From assembly GCF_019396355.1 (NCBI RefSeq), contig NZ_JAHKRK010000001.1, forward strand, positions 1 to 64,000: a DNA stretch of 64,000 nucleotides, in the 5' to 3' direction. Position 1 is the first letter of the stretch; each line of letters begins with the position of its first letter. Positions 19,400 to 28,296 of the stretch are shown piece after piece. The stretch comes from Pseudonocardia nigra. GTDB lineage: Bacteria > Actinomycetota > Actinomycetes > Mycobacteriales > Pseudonocardiaceae. The position numbers and the translations under genes are program-made. The notes beneath the pieces were generated by a model, which was not told where the DNA came from, did no database searches, and saw only the letters and a program-made list of their open reading frames with translations.

Positions 19400-20410
19400 C
19401 TACGCTCTTGCCAGGTCGAGCGTGATGTCGACGATCATGTCCTCCTGGCCGCCCACCAGCCCGCGGCGGCCGACCTCGACGAGGATGTCGCGGGTGTCGA
19501 GCCCGTGCTCGGCGGCCGCGCGCTCGGCGTGGCGCAGGAAGCTGGAGTACACCCCCGCGTAGCCGAGGGTGAGGGTCTCCCGGTCGACGCGGACCGGGCG
19601 GTCCTGCAGCGGGCGCACGATGTCGTCGGCGGCGTCCTGCAGCGCGAACAGGTCGCAGCCGTGCGTCCAGCCCTGCAGGTCCGCGGCGGCGACGAACGCC
19701 TCGATCGGGCAGTTCCCGGCGCCCGCGCCCTGCCCCGCGAGGGACGCGTCGACCCGGGTGACGCCCTCCTCGACGGCGACGACGGAGTTGGCCACGGCGA
19801 GCGAGAGGTTCTCGTGGGCGTGGATGCCGATCTGCGTGCCCGGGTCGAGCACGTCCCGGTAGGCGCGCACCCGGTCGCGCACGTCGTTCATCGTGAGGCG
19901 CCCGCCGGAGTCGGTGACGTACACGCAGTGCGCCCCGGCGTCCTCCATCAGCGTGGCCTGCTTCGCCAGGTCCGCCGCCGGCGCCATGTGCGACATCATG
20001 AGGAACCCGGCCACGTCCATGCCCAGTTCGCGGGCGGTCGCGATGTGCTGGGCGGCGATGTCGGCCTCGGTGGCGTGGGTGGCGACCCGCACCGAGCGCA
20101 CCCCGAGGTCGTAGGCCTTGCGCAGTTCGGCGAGCGTGCCGATGCCGGGCAGCAGCAGCGTCGTGAGCCGCGCGTGCTGCACGACCTCGGCCGCCGCGCT
20201 GATCCACTCCCAGTCGGTGTTGCTGCCCGGCCCGTAGGTCAGGCTCGCCCCGGCGAGGCCGTCGCCGTGGGCGACCTCGATCGCGTCGACGCCGGCCGCG
20301 TCCACCGCCGCGGCGACGGCGCGGACCTGGTCGGGGGTCATCCGGTGCCGGACGGCGTGCATCCCGTCCCGCAGGGTGACGTCCTGGATGTACAGCTGGG
20401 GGGTGCTCAC
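19400..20410 (-). CDS. mhpE: 4-hydroxy-2-oxovalerate aldolase
   Basis: A 336-residue DRE-TIM aldolase that splits 4-hydroxy-2-oxovalerate into pyruvate and acetaldehyde at the end of meta-cleavage pathways. The N-terminal TLRDG motif (12-16) supplies the catalytic Arg and a metal-binding Asp. [15 protein letters not shown] carries the metal-binding histidines, and the C-terminal helical domain ([18 protein letters not shown]) contacts the dehydrogenase partner in characterised homologues. Its GTG start overlaps the mhpF stop (GTGA), which suits the known channelling complex. Last gene of mhpD-mhpF-mhpE and fully intact, unlike the upper-pathway genes next door. Confidence 0.95.
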   Translation of the reverse strand: MSTPQLYIQDVTLRDGMHAVRHRMTPDQVRAVAAAVDAAGVDAIEVAHGDGLAGASLTYGPGSNTDWEWISAAAEVVQHARLTTLLLPGIGTLAELRKAYDLGVRSVRVATHATEADIAAQHIATARELGMDVAGFLMMSHMAPAADLAKQATLMEDAGAHCVYVTDSGGRLTMNDVRDRVRAYRDVLDPGTQIGIHAHENLSLAVANSVVAVEEGVTRVDASLAGQGAGAGNCPIEAFVAAADLQGWTHGCDLFALQDAADDIVRPLQDRPVRVDRETLTLGYAGVYSSFLRHAERAAAEHGLDTRDILVEVGRRGLVGGQEDMIVDITLDLARA

Positions 20411-21357
20411 AGCGTCGCCTCCGCGGGTCGGGCGGCGCGCGCGGCGAGCAGCTCACCGGTGCGCAGCGCGGCCGAGGTCATGATGTCGAGGTTCCCGGCG
20501 TACGCCGGCAGGTAGTGGGCGGCGCCCTCGACCTCGAGGAACACCGACACCTTCCACGCCGGCCGCGGCGCACCGGCCCCGATCAGCGTGTCCAACGGCT
20601 CGTCGGCGGCGACCGGGGTGACCTGCACGGCCTGCTTGAGCCGGTAGCCCGGCACGTACCGGGCCACCTCCGCGCACATCGCCTCCACGCTCGCCCGGAT
20701 CGCGTCCGGCTCACCGCCGTCCGTGAGGCACAGCACCGTGTCACGCATGATCATCGGGGGTTCGGCCGGGTTCAGGACGATGATCGCCTTGCCGCGGTCG
20801 GCGCCGCCCACCACCTCGATCGCCTTCGCCGTCGTCTCGGTGAACTCGTCGATGTTGGCCCGGGTGCCGGGGCCCGCCGACCGGGACGCGATCGACGCGA
20901 CGATCTCGGCGTAGCGCACCCGCGCGACCCGGGACACGGCCGCGACCACGGGGATGATGGCCTGCCCGCCGCAGGTCACCATGTTGACGTTGTGCGCGTC
21001 CGCGTGCTCGTCGAGGTTGACCGCGGGCACCACGAACGGGCCGATCGCCGCGGGGGTGAGGTCCACGAGGATCTTCCCGTGCGGCTCCAGCAGCGCCGCG
21101 TTCGCGAGGTGCGCCTTGGCCGAGGTCGCGTCGAAGACCACGCCGATCTCGGCGAACTCCGGCATCGCGATCAGCCCGTCGACCCCCTCCGCCGTCGTGG
21201 GGATGCCGAGGCGGCGCGCCCGGGCCAGCCCGTCGGAGTCCGGGTCGATGCCGACCATCGCGCCCATCTCGAGCGTCTCCGACAGCCGGATCACCTTGAG
21301 CATCAGGTCCGAGCCGATGTTGCCCGACCCGACGATCGCGACCTTCGTGCGACTCAT
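20407..21357 (-). CDS. mhpF: Acetaldehyde dehydrogenase (acetylating)
   Basis: A 316-residue enzyme converting the acetaldehyde made by MhpE into acetyl-CoA with NAD+ and CoA. The Rossmann motif GSGNIG is at 10-15 and the catalytic cysteine is Cys129 in MVTCGGQA. The length and the motif [30 protein letters not shown] match the MhpF/BphJ family. It starts inside the stop of mhpD (ATGA) and ends inside the start of mhpE (GTGA), so all three are tightly coupled. Confidence 0.95.
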   Translation of the reverse strand: MSRTKVAIVGSGNIGSDLMLKVIRLSETLEMGAMVGIDPDSDGLARARRLGIPTTAEGVDGLIAMPEFAEIGVVFDATSAKAHLANAALLEPHGKILVDLTPAAIGPFVVPAVNLDEHADAHNVNMVTCGGQAIIPVVAAVSRVARVRYAEIVASIASRSAGPGTRANIDEFTETTAKAIEVVGGADRGKAIIVLNPAEPPMIMRDTVLCLTDGGEPDAIRASVEAMCAEVARYVPGYRLKQAVQVTPVAADEPLDTLIGAGAPRPAWKVSVFLEVEGAAHYLPAYAGNLDIMTSAALRTGELLAARAARPAEATL

Positions 21358-22178
21358 GCCCTCTCCCCCGTTCCGGCGGTGAAGGTCGTCCGGACCGTGC
21401 CGAGGCCGGACAGCTCCACGGTGAACGCCGCGCCCGGCGCGACCGGCACCATCGGGCCGAGCGCACCGGAGAGCACGACATCGGCCGCGCGCAGCGGCTC
21501 GCCCAGCTCCACGGCCGTGCGCGCCAGCCAGACCAGCGCGTTGATCGGGTCACCGAGGCAGGCGGCGCCGGAGCCGGTGCTGACCGCGCCCCCGTCGGTA
21601 CCGGTCATGGTCATCTCGACGGTGCGCAGATCCCGCTCCCCGAGCGGCCCGGCGCTGTCGCCGAGGACGTAGAGCCCGCTCGAGGCGTTGTCGGCGACCG
21701 TGTCGACGAACGTGATGTCCCAGCCCGCGATGCGGCTGTCGACGATCTCCAGCGCGGGCACGACCTTCGCGACCGCGGCCCGGGCCGCGGCCGGGTCGAT
21801 GTCGTCGCCGTCGAGGTCGGCGGCGAGGACGAACGCGACCTCGGCCTCGATGCGCGGTTGCAGCAGGCGGGTGTGGTCGATCGGGCGGTCCTGCGGGCAG
21901 GCCATGTCGTCGAACAGGACGCCGAAGTCGGGCTGGTCGACCCCGAGCTGGGCCTGCACCGCGGGCGCGGTGAGCCCGATCTTGCGGCCGACGGCGCGCC
22001 GGCCCTCGTCGAGCCGGGCCCGGGTGAGCAGGTTCTGCACCGCGTACCCGGTGGCGACCGACGTGTCGGGCAGCAGGTCACGGACCGGCGCACAGGGCGT
22101 GCGCGTGCGCAGCGCCTGCAACAACCGGTCGGCCGCCGCGCGAACCTCCGCGGAGGCGATCGTGCTGGCTGGTGTCAT
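21354..22178 (-). CDS. mhpD: 2-keto-4-pentenoate hydratase
   Basis: A 274-residue member of the FAH-fold hydratase family that adds water to 2-hydroxypenta-2,4-dienoate, giving the substrate of MhpE. Conserved elements include [29 protein letters not shown], the metal-binding [12 protein letters not shown], and [24 protein letters not shown] chose ATG 22178 ([13 protein letters not shown]), which gives a normal N-terminus. It is divergent from an IclR-type gene, with a TTCCG-N5-CGGAA palindrome between or just inside that gene's start. First gene of the mhpDFE operon. Confidence 0.93.
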   Translation of the reverse strand: MTPASTIASAEVRAAADRLLQALRTRTPCAPVRDLLPDTSVATGYAVQNLLTRARLDEGRRAVGRKIGLTAPAVQAQLGVDQPDFGVLFDDMACPQDRPIDHTRLLQPRIEAEVAFVLAADLDGDDIDPAAARAAVAKVVPALEIVDSRIAGWDITFVDTVADNASSGLYVLGDSAGPLGERDLRTVEMTMTGTDGGAVSTGSGAACLGDPINALVWLARTAVELGEPLRAADVVLSGALGPMVPVAPGAAFTVELSGLGTVRTTFTAGTGERA

Positions 22179-22217
22179 GCCTGGACTGTCGCACCGGACC
22201 GGCGTCAGGATGGAGCC

Positions 22218-22970
22218 GTGCATTCCGTACAACGGAACGGTCCGCCGCTCTCCATGCTCGGGCGGGCGTTCACCCTGCTCACCGCGTTCCACCCGGGCGA
22301 CGGCGAGCTGACCCTGGCCGAGCTCTCCCGCCGCACCGGGATCGCGAAACCCACCGCGCACCGGCTCCTCGGCGAGCTCGCCGCCTGGGGCGCCGTCGAG
22401 CGCACCGACCACGGCGTGCGCCTGGGCCTGCGGCTGTTCGAGCTCGGGCAACTCGTGCCCCGCCAGCGCGACCTGCTGGAGGTCGCCGCCCCGTTCCTCG
22501 CCGACCTGTTCGAGGCCACCCACGAGACCGTCCACCTCGCCGTCCCCGACGGCACCGACGTCGTCTACGTCCAGAAGATCACCGGCGCCGGCGGCCCCGA
22601 CATCCCGTCCCGCCTGGGCGGCCGGATGCCCGCCTACTGCACCGGCGTCGGCAAGACGCTGCTCGCGTTCGGCCCGCAGGAGCGCCTGGCGGCCGTCCTC
22701 GCCGCCGGGCTGCCCCGCCGCACCCCGCGGACGGTGATCGCCCCCGGCCTGCTGCGCTCGGAGCTGGAGTCGATCCGCCGCCGGGGCATCGCCGAGGAAC
22801 ACGAGGAGTCCGCCCCCGGCGTCGCCTGTGTGGCGGCCCCGGTACTCGACGCCGACGGCGAGGCGGTCGCCGCGCTGTCGATCACGGGCTGGGTGAGCCG
22901 GATCAACGTCGCACGGCTGGCCCCGGCGGTCCGGACGGCGGCGCTGGGCCTGTCCCGCGCGCTCCGCTGA
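22218..22970 (+). CDS. IclR family regulator of the mhpDFE operon
   Basis: A regulator with an N-terminal winged helix (MLGRAFTLLTAFHPGDGELTL, LSRRTGIAKPTAHRLLGEL) and the IclR effector domain (ETVHLAVPDGTDVVYVQKI, GGRMPAYCTGVGKTLLA). GTG 22218 gives 250 residues. ATG 22254 would remove 12 residues and leave a TTCCG-N5-CGGAA palindrome outside the coding region, so the later start is quite possible. Neither has a convincing ribosome site. Being divergent from mhpD, it probably represses or activates mhpDFE in response to an aromatic intermediate (inference from placement). Confidence 0.9.
   Translation: MHSVQRNGPPLSMLGRAFTLLTAFHPGDGELTLAELSRRTGIAKPTAHRLLGELAAWGAVERTDHGVRLGLRLFELGQLVPRQRDLLEVAAPFLADLFEATHETVHLAVPDGTDVVYVQKITGAGGPDIPSRLGGRMPAYCTGVGKTLLAFGPQERLAAVLAAGLPRRTPRTVIAPGLLRSELESIRRRGIAEEHEESAPGVACVAAPVLDADGEAVAALSITGWVSRINVARLAPAVRTAALGLSRALR
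22223..22237. promoter_or_regulatory. IclR-type operator candidate TTCCG-N5-CGGAA
   Basis: A 15-bp inverted repeat (TTCCGTACAACGGAA) 45 bp upstream of the mhpD start. TTCCG/CGGAA half-sites are recurrent in IclR-family operators, by my recollection of the family. It overlaps the first codons of iclR if the GTG start is used, or lies just upstream if ATG 22254 is the true start. Confidence 0.55.
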
Positions 22971-22982
22971 GCTCCGGTCGCA

Positions 22983-23030
22983 CCGCACACACCGTCCGTA
23001 GGCGGCACATACCGCCGGCGCTGTGTGCGG
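22983..23030. terminator. Hairpin terminator between convergent genes
   Basis: CCGCACACA (22983-22991) pairs with TGTGTGCGG (23022-23030), enclosing a nested GGCGG-cacata-CCGCC hairpin. It lies in the 90-bp gap between the convergent iclR and maltokinase-cap-like genes. There is no U tract. Confidence 0.6.
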
Positions 23031-23060
23031 ACGCCACCCGCCGTGTGCGGTCGTTCCCGG

Positions 23061-23663
23061 TCAGCGCGCGAAGGCCAGCACCGCGGGGGCGTCCCGGCCG
23101 GGCCAGGTGCCGGTGAGCACCGGGCCGGCCGCGGGCGGCGTTGCGCCGACCACGCGGCACACCACCAGCCCATCGCCGATCACGGTGGCCACGGCGTCGT
23201 CGACCGGCGCGGACACGCCGGGCCCCCAGGTCACGCTCGGCCGCCCGCCGTTGCCGGCCACCCGGACCGGGGACTCCCGTCGCGCCGGCCCGTCCGCGCG
23301 TTCCACCCACTCCTCCGCCTGGGCGACCTCGGACGCCATGACCGCCAGCAGCGCGGCGACGTAGACCGGGTCGGCGCAGCCGTCGTAGATCCAGCGCGTG
23401 CCCAGGACGGAGTGCTGCATCGTCGTGATCAGCGCGGCGTCCGCCCCGGCCAGCGGCGCGCCGCGGTAGGTGAGGGGCACCTGGAGCACGCGGTCGCCCG
23501 CCTGGAGCAAATGCGTCTCGATGCCCACCTCGCCGGCCGGGTCGTCGAACCGGTAGGCCCCGATCATGCGAAAGGCGCCCGCACCCCACGGTCGCGCCGG
23601 TACCCACCGCTCGAGCAGCTCCTGCTTGGTGGGCGAGAGCTCGGCCATGTAGATCTTTGCCAC
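23061..23663 (-). CDS. Protein resembling the maltokinase N-terminal cap domain (CG0192-like)
   Basis: A 200-residue protein recalling the small actinobacterial family similar to the N-terminal cap of maltokinase, without the kinase part. Recognisable stretches are AELSPTKQELLERWVPARPW, FRFDDPAGEVGIETHLL-like text and VLQVPLTYRGAPL followed by TTMQHSVLGTRWIYDGCADPVYVAAL. Function is unknown to me; the family is cytoplasmic. The start is GTG 23663 with AGGGTCGG upstream. It lies 10 bp downstream of the LacI gene on the same strand and may be co-transcribed with it, but any role in sugar metabolism is a guess. Confidence 0.65.
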   Translation of the reverse strand: MAKIYMAELSPTKQELLERWVPARPWGAGAFRMIGAYRFDDPAGEVGIETHLLQAGDRVLQVPLTYRGAPLAGADAALITTMQHSVLGTRWIYDGCADPVYVAALLAVMASEVAQAEEWVERADGPARRESPVRVAGNGGRPSVTWGPGVSAPVDDAVATVIGDGLVVCRVVGATPPAAGPVLTGTWPGRDAPAVLAFAR

Positions 23664-23673
23664 GCGCCCGACC

Positions 23674-24678
23674 CTACGGCGCCCGGCCCGTCGTCGCGCG
23701 CAGGACCAGCGACGACGGCAGCAGATGCCGCCGGTCCCGGTCCCCGTCGTGGTCCTCGACGAACTCCAGCAGCAGGTCGACGGCGAGCCGGCCGGCCTCC
23801 GCGGTGCGCCCGTGCACCGTCGTGAGCGGCGGGTAGGTCCGCACAGCGAGGATGTCGTCGCAGCCGACGATGGAGACCTCGCCGGGGACGGCCACCCCGC
23901 GCTCGGCCATCCCGGCGAGCGCCCCCTGGGCGAGGGCGTCGTCGAAGGCGATCGCTGCGGTGGCGCCCGCGGCGAGGATCTCCGCCGCGGCGGCGCGACC
24001 CTCGTCGTGGTCCGGGCGGTGCGGCCGCAGCACGGTGGTGGTGACCCCGAGCGCGGCGCACCGCTCCTGAACCGCGCGGCGGCGCTGCTCGTCCGACCAG
24101 GACGACGCCGGGCCGCTGACGTAGGCGAGGTGACGGTGGCCGAGCGCCGCCAGGTGGTCGACGGCCTCCCGCATTCCGGGCGCGGAGTCGACGAGGATCC
24201 GCGGGACACCGGCGACGTCGCGGTTGACCAGGACCAGCGGGCCGCGCTCCGCGCGTTCCCGCACCGCCTGCTCGGGCAGGCGGGAGGAGACCAGGACGAC
24301 CCCGTCGGTGCGCTGCTCGAGCTTGACCAGCAGGTCGAGCTCCTTCGCGGGGTCCTCGTCGGTGTCGCCGAGCACCGTGCTGAACCCACCGGCGAAGGCG
24401 TGCGCCTGCGCGGCACGGATCACCGGCGGGAAGAACGGGTTCGCGATGTCCGGGACGACCACGGCGATCATGCCCAGCCGGCCCGTGCTGAGTGCCCGCG
24501 CCGCGTGGTGCGGGACGTACCCGAGGCGCGTCGCGATCTCGGTGACGTGCGCGACCGTGCTCTCTTTCAGCAGGTGGGGCCGGGAGAACACCCGCGAGAC
24601 GGTGGACGTCGAGACCCCGGCGGCCGCCGCGACGACCTTGATCGTTGGCGCCTTCTGGCGCCCCTCCCGGCGTGCCAT
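23674..24678 (-). CDS. LacI family repressor of the amino-sugar operon
   Basis: A 334-residue repressor. The helix-turn-helix and hinge (VVAAAAGVSTSTVSRVFSR ... GYVPHHAARALSTGRLG) are typical and the effector domain is complete (IAVVVPDIANPFFPPVI, VGCDDILAVRTYPPLTTV). It is divergent from the Na+ symporter gene. An 18-bp perfect palindrome in the gap sits between that gene's likely -35 and -10, which is the classic position for LacI-type repression. The inducer is probably an amino sugar or its phosphate, judging only from the operon's content. Confidence 0.92.
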   Translation of the reverse strand: MARREGRQKAPTIKVVAAAAGVSTSTVSRVFSRPHLLKESTVAHVTEIATRLGYVPHHAARALSTGRLGMIAVVVPDIANPFFPPVIRAAQAHAFAGGFSTVLGDTDEDPAKELDLLVKLEQRTDGVVLVSSRLPEQAVRERAERGPLVLVNRDVAGVPRILVDSAPGMREAVDHLAALGHRHLAYVSGPASSWSDEQRRRAVQERCAALGVTTTVLRPHRPDHDEGRAAAAEILAAGATAAIAFDDALAQGALAGMAERGVAVPGEVSIVGCDDILAVRTYPPLTTVHGRTAEAGRLAVDLLLEFVEDHDGDRDRRHLLPSSLVLRATTGRAP

Positions 24679-24738
24679 GCGCGCACTCTACGGCGCCCGT
24701 CCGGCGTTGCCGCCCGGTAACGGATCCCCGCTCACCAC

Positions 24739-24767
24739 TTGACGTGCAACCGGTTGCACGCAAGCAT
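24739..24767 (+). promoter_or_regulatory. Promoter with embedded 18-bp LacI operator
   Basis: TTGACG (24739-24744) and AAGCAT (24762-24767) are separated by 17 bp and fit a -35/-10 pair. The spacer holds the perfect palindrome CGTGCAACCGGTTGCACG (24743-24760), with the central CG typical of LacI/GalR operators. The symporter ATG follows 51 bp after the -10. Confidence 0.75.
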
Positions 24768-24818
24768 CCTCGGCCATCGGGTGCCGGTGCGGCACCGCCG
24801 CGCAGGAGCGGAGGAACC

Positions 24819-26345
24819 ATGGGATTTCTCGACTGGTTGGTGGTCGGCGGCTACTTCGTCGTGATGGTGGGCATCGGGTTGTGGGCCAAGGCCCGCATCC
24901 ACGACTCCCGCGACTTCTTCACCGCGGGTGGACGCATGCCGTGGTGGCTCTCCGGCATCTCGCACCACATGTCCGGCTACAGCTCCGCGGTGTTCGTCGG
25001 GTACGCCGCGATCGCCTACACCGAGGGGTTCGTCCTCTACGTGTGGTGGGCGCTCGGCATCACCTTCGCCATGGTGGTCGGCTCGTTCCTGTTCGTGCCG
25101 CGCTGGCCGCGGTTGCGGCAGCGGCTGGGGATCATCTCGCCGCTGGAGTACCTGCGGATCCGCTACAACGTGCCCACCCAGCAGCTGCTGGCGTGGAGCG
25201 GCACCGCGCTGAAGGTCTTCGACGTCGGCGCCAAGTGGACGGCCACCGCGCTGCTGCTCAACGTGTTCGCCGGCGTGCCGCTCGCCGCGGGCGTCCTGCT
25301 CACCGGCGGCGTCACGCTGATCTACTCCACGATCGGCGGCCTCTGGGCCGACGCGCTGACCGACATGGGCCAGTTCCTCATCCAGTTCGTCGCCGGCATC
25401 GTCATGTTCCTCGCCGTGCTCGCCGCGCTCGACGGCCTCCCGACGATCTGGACGATGTGGGACCGGCTGCCCGAGGGCAACGCCGAGCCGTTCAACGGCC
25501 AGTACACCGTGCTGTTCGTGATGGTCTACCTGCTGATCAACACGCTGTCCTACAACGGCGGGACGTGGAACCTCGCGCAGCGGTTCATCGCCTCCCCCAC
25601 CGGCAGCACCGCCCGGCGGGCCGCGCTGTTCTCCGCCGGGCTCTACCTGGTCTGGCCGCTGGTGATGTTCTTCCCGATGTGGGCCGCGCCGCTGCTGCTG
25701 CCCGGGCTGGAGGAACCCGAGCAGTCCTACGCCCTGCTCACCCAGCAGCTGCTGCCCGCCGGCCTCGTCGGCCTGGTACTGGCCGGACTGTTCTCGCACA
25801 CGATGGCCATGACGGGTTCGGACGCCAACGCGATCTCGTCGGTGGTGACGCGCGACATCCTGCCGACGATCTGGAAACGCGGCCGCACGATCGACACGAG
25901 GACCGAGCTCCTGATCGGCCGGATCAGCGTCTTCTCGTTCATCGCGCTCAGCATGATGATCGCCCTGACCGCCGACAGCTTCGGCGGCGTCCTCGGCCTG
26001 ATCATCCTGTGGTTCGGCGGCCTGGTCGGCCCGATCGCGATCCCGATGCTGCTGGGCATGCTGCCGGCGTTCAAGCGGTGCGGGCCCGTCGCGGCGATCA
26101 CCTCCTGGGCTGTGGGCCTGCTGGTCTTCGCGCTGACCCGGTACGTGTTCGACGACGCGATCGGAGCGCTCGCCCCGGACCAGGCCACCGCTGTCTCGGT
26201 CGGCGGCCCGGTCGTCTGCTCGATCATCACGTTCGTGCTCATCGGGCTCGTCGCCCCGTGGCGCAACGCGGAGTCCGACGAGCTGGTCGACGCGATCTCC
26301 CGCGACAGCGAGGCACCCGTGGCCGGCGGCGAGCCCGTCCGGTGA
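24819..26345 (+). CDS. Sodium:solute symporter (SSS family), amino-sugar uptake
   Basis: A 508-residue membrane protein with about 13 hydrophobic segments, beginning MGFLDWLVVGGYFVVMVGIGLW. SSS-family marks include DFFTAGGRMPWWLSGISHHMSGYSSAVFVGYA in the first helices, GTALKVFDVGAKWTA, and the Na+ site region FSHTMAMTGSDANAISSVVTRDIL. A strong GGAGCGGAGGAA precedes ATG 24819. It heads a six-gene operon with NagA/NagB-like enzymes and an AGE epimerase. Import of N-acetylglucosamine, N-acetylmannosamine or sialic acid is therefore the leading inference; SSS carriers for sialic acid exist. Confidence 0.9.
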   Translation: MGFLDWLVVGGYFVVMVGIGLWAKARIHDSRDFFTAGGRMPWWLSGISHHMSGYSSAVFVGYAAIAYTEGFVLYVWWALGITFAMVVGSFLFVPRWPRLRQRLGIISPLEYLRIRYNVPTQQLLAWSGTALKVFDVGAKWTATALLLNVFAGVPLAAGVLLTGGVTLIYSTIGGLWADALTDMGQFLIQFVAGIVMFLAVLAALDGLPTIWTMWDRLPEGNAEPFNGQYTVLFVMVYLLINTLSYNGGTWNLAQRFIASPTGSTARRAALFSAGLYLVWPLVMFFPMWAAPLLLPGLEEPEQSYALLTQQLLPAGLVGLVLAGLFSHTMAMTGSDANAISSVVTRDILPTIWKRGRTIDTRTELLIGRISVFSFIALSMMIALTADSFGGVLGLIILWFGGLVGPIAIPMLLGMLPAFKRCGPVAAITSWAVGLLVFALTRYVFDDAIGALAPDQATAVSVGGPVVCSIITFVLIGLVAPWRNAESDELVDAISRDSEAPVAGGEPVR

Positions 26346-27544
26346 CCGCCCTCGACACCTACCGCCGCCACCTCGTGGACGACGTGCTCGCGTGGTGGGC
26401 GGCGAACGGCCCGGACGAGGAGCACGGCGGCGTGCTCACCTGCTGGGACAACGCCGGCACCCGGCTGGTGGCGACCGACAAGTACACCTGGTCGCAGGGC
26501 CGGTGGGCGTGGCTGACCGCCCGCGTCGCGCTGGCCGCCCAGCGCGGCGTGCTCGACCCTGGCGACCGGTGGGACGCCGCCTGGTACGCCGAGCAGGCCA
26601 CCCGCACCGCCCGGTTCGTCCGAGACCACGCGCTCCTGCCCGACGGCACCACCGCGTTCGTCACGACCCGGGCGGGTGAGCCGGGGGCGCACACGAGCGT
26701 TTTCGCCGACCTGTTCGCCGCGCTCGGGTTCGCCGGGGTGGCGCAGCTGTCCCCGGACGGGGACTGGGGCGGGTACGCCGACGACATCCTCCTGCGCTCG
26801 GCCTCGGCGATCGACGCCGGCCGGTTCCGCTCCGATCCCTATCCGGTGCCCGCCGGGCACCGCTCGTTCGGGCTGCCGATGATCCTCGTCGGCGTCGGCG
26901 AGCAGGTCCACCGGGCGACGGGGTCGCAGGCGGCCGCGGCGGTCGTGCGCGACGCCGCCCGGCAGATCGAGGAGTGCCACCTCGATACCGACGGCGACGG
27001 GGACGACATCGCCGAGATGCCGGCCACCGACGAGTCGCGGCGCGGCGGCCTGCTGGCCCGGCACCGCACGCCCGGGCACGTGCTGGAGGCGGCGTGGTTC
27101 CTCCACCACGCCCGGGACCTGCTGGCCGGGTCCGCGCTCGCCGAGCCGGACCGGCTCGCCCGGATCGCGGTCCGGGCGCTGGACCTCGGCTGGGACGACG
27201 TCCACGGCGGGCTGCTGCGTTACGTCGATAGGGCGGGCGGCGCACCCACCGGAGCCCGCACCGATGACCCGTACGAGGCACTCGTCGTCGACACTTGGGA
27301 CACCAAGCTGTGGTGGCCGCACGCCGAGGCGCTGTACGCGACGGCGCTGCTCGCGCCGGACCGACACGCTGGGCTGCACGACTACGTGGTGGCGACGTTC
27401 CCGGAGGGGCCGGGGCGGGAGTGGACGCAGATCCGCACCCGCGACGGCGCGCCGCTGGAGAAGATCGTGGCGCTGCCGGTGAAGGATCCGTTCCACATCG
27501 CGCGGGCGCTGCTCATGCTGGTCGAGCTGGAAGGTGAAGGGTGA
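26342..27544 (+). CDS. AGE family epimerase/isomerase (N-acylglucosamine 2-epimerase-like)
   Basis: A 400-residue (alpha/alpha)6-barrel protein of the N-acylglucosamine 2-epimerase family. It could interconvert GlcNAc and ManNAc or act on an unmodified aldose. Family-like stretches are HGGVLTCWDNAGTRLVATDKYTWSQGRWAW near residues 28-57, LLARHRTPGHVLEAAWFLHHA with the conserved HxxEaaW pattern, and VDTWDTKLWWPHAEALYATALL. The GTG start overlaps the symporter stop (GTGA). Substrate choice within this family cannot be read from sequence. Confidence 0.88.
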   Translation: MTALDTYRRHLVDDVLAWWAANGPDEEHGGVLTCWDNAGTRLVATDKYTWSQGRWAWLTARVALAAQRGVLDPGDRWDAAWYAEQATRTARFVRDHALLPDGTTAFVTTRAGEPGAHTSVFADLFAALGFAGVAQLSPDGDWGGYADDILLRSASAIDAGRFRSDPYPVPAGHRSFGLPMILVGVGEQVHRATGSQAAAAVVRDAARQIEECHLDTDGDGDDIAEMPATDESRRGGLLARHRTPGHVLEAAWFLHHARDLLAGSALAEPDRLARIAVRALDLGWDDVHGGLLRYVDRAGGAPTGARTDDPYEALVVDTWDTKLWWPHAEALYATALLAPDRHAGLHDYVVATFPEGPGREWTQIRTRDGAPLEKIVALPVKDPFHIARALLMLVELEGEG

Positions 27545-28296
27545 GACAGGAAGTCCCGGGCATGCCGAGGGTGCGTACCCACGCGGACCGTGCGGCGATG
27601 GGAGCGGCGGCCGCCGCCGACGTCGCCGCAGACCTCCGCGCCCGCCTCGCCGGGCAGGACGGCGTGCGGATGGTCTTCGCGGCGGCGCCGAGCCAGACCG
27701 AGATGCTCGACCACCTGGTCGCCGCCCCGGGGATCGACTGGTCCCGGGTGACCGCCTTCCACATGGACGAGTACCTGGGCCTGCCCGCGGAGGCCCCGGC
27801 GCGGTTCGCGAACTGGCTCGACCGGGCGGTCTTCACTCGGCTCCCGTTCGCCGAGGTGCACCGCATCGACCCCGGTGACGACCCCGACGCGACCGTGGCG
27901 GCCTACACCAAGCTGCTCGCTGAGGCCCCGATCGACGTCGTGTGCCTCGGCATCGGGCAGAACGGCCACCTCGCCTTCAACGACCCGCCAGTCGCCGACC
28001 TCGACGACCCGGTCGCCGTGAAGGTGGTGGAGCTGGACCGCACCTGCCGGGAGCAGCAGGTCGACGACGGGGCGTTCGCGAGCGTCGACGACGTGCCGAC
28101 CCACGCGATCACGCTCACGATCCCGCGGCTGCTCGACGCCAGCCGGCTGTTCTGCGTGGTGCCTGGTGCGACCAAGCGGCACGCCGTGGCCCGCGCCCTG
28201 CACGCGCCGGTCTCCGCGGCCGACCCGGCGACCGCTCTGCGCACCCACGCCGACGTCACCCTCTACCTCGACGTGGAGGCCGCTCCCCGTGCCTGA
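27541..28296 (+). CDS. nagB: NagB-like glucosamine-6-phosphate deaminase/isomerase
   Basis: A 251-residue sugar-phosphate isomerase/deaminase. MDEYLGL carries the general-base Asp, and GIGQNGHLAFNDP carries the ring-opening His. Compared with the E. coli enzyme (from memory GVGNDGHIAFNEP) the first Asp is Asn, as in many Gram-positive relatives, and the Glu is Asp. The start is GTG 27541, overlapping the AGE stop. It would convert an aminohexose 6-phosphate to a ketose 6-phosphate plus ammonia after NagA. The motif differences leave room for another amino-sugar substrate. Confidence 0.85.
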   Translation: MRQEVPGMPRVRTHADRAAMGAAAAADVAADLRARLAGQDGVRMVFAAAPSQTEMLDHLVAAPGIDWSRVTAFHMDEYLGLPAEAPARFANWLDRAVFTRLPFAEVHRIDPGDDPDATVAAYTKLLAEAPIDVVCLGIGQNGHLAFNDPPVADLDDPVAVKVVELDRTCREQQVDDGAFASVDDVPTHAITLTIPRLLDASRLFCVVPGATKRHAVARALHAPVSAADPATALRTHADVTLYLDVEAAPRA

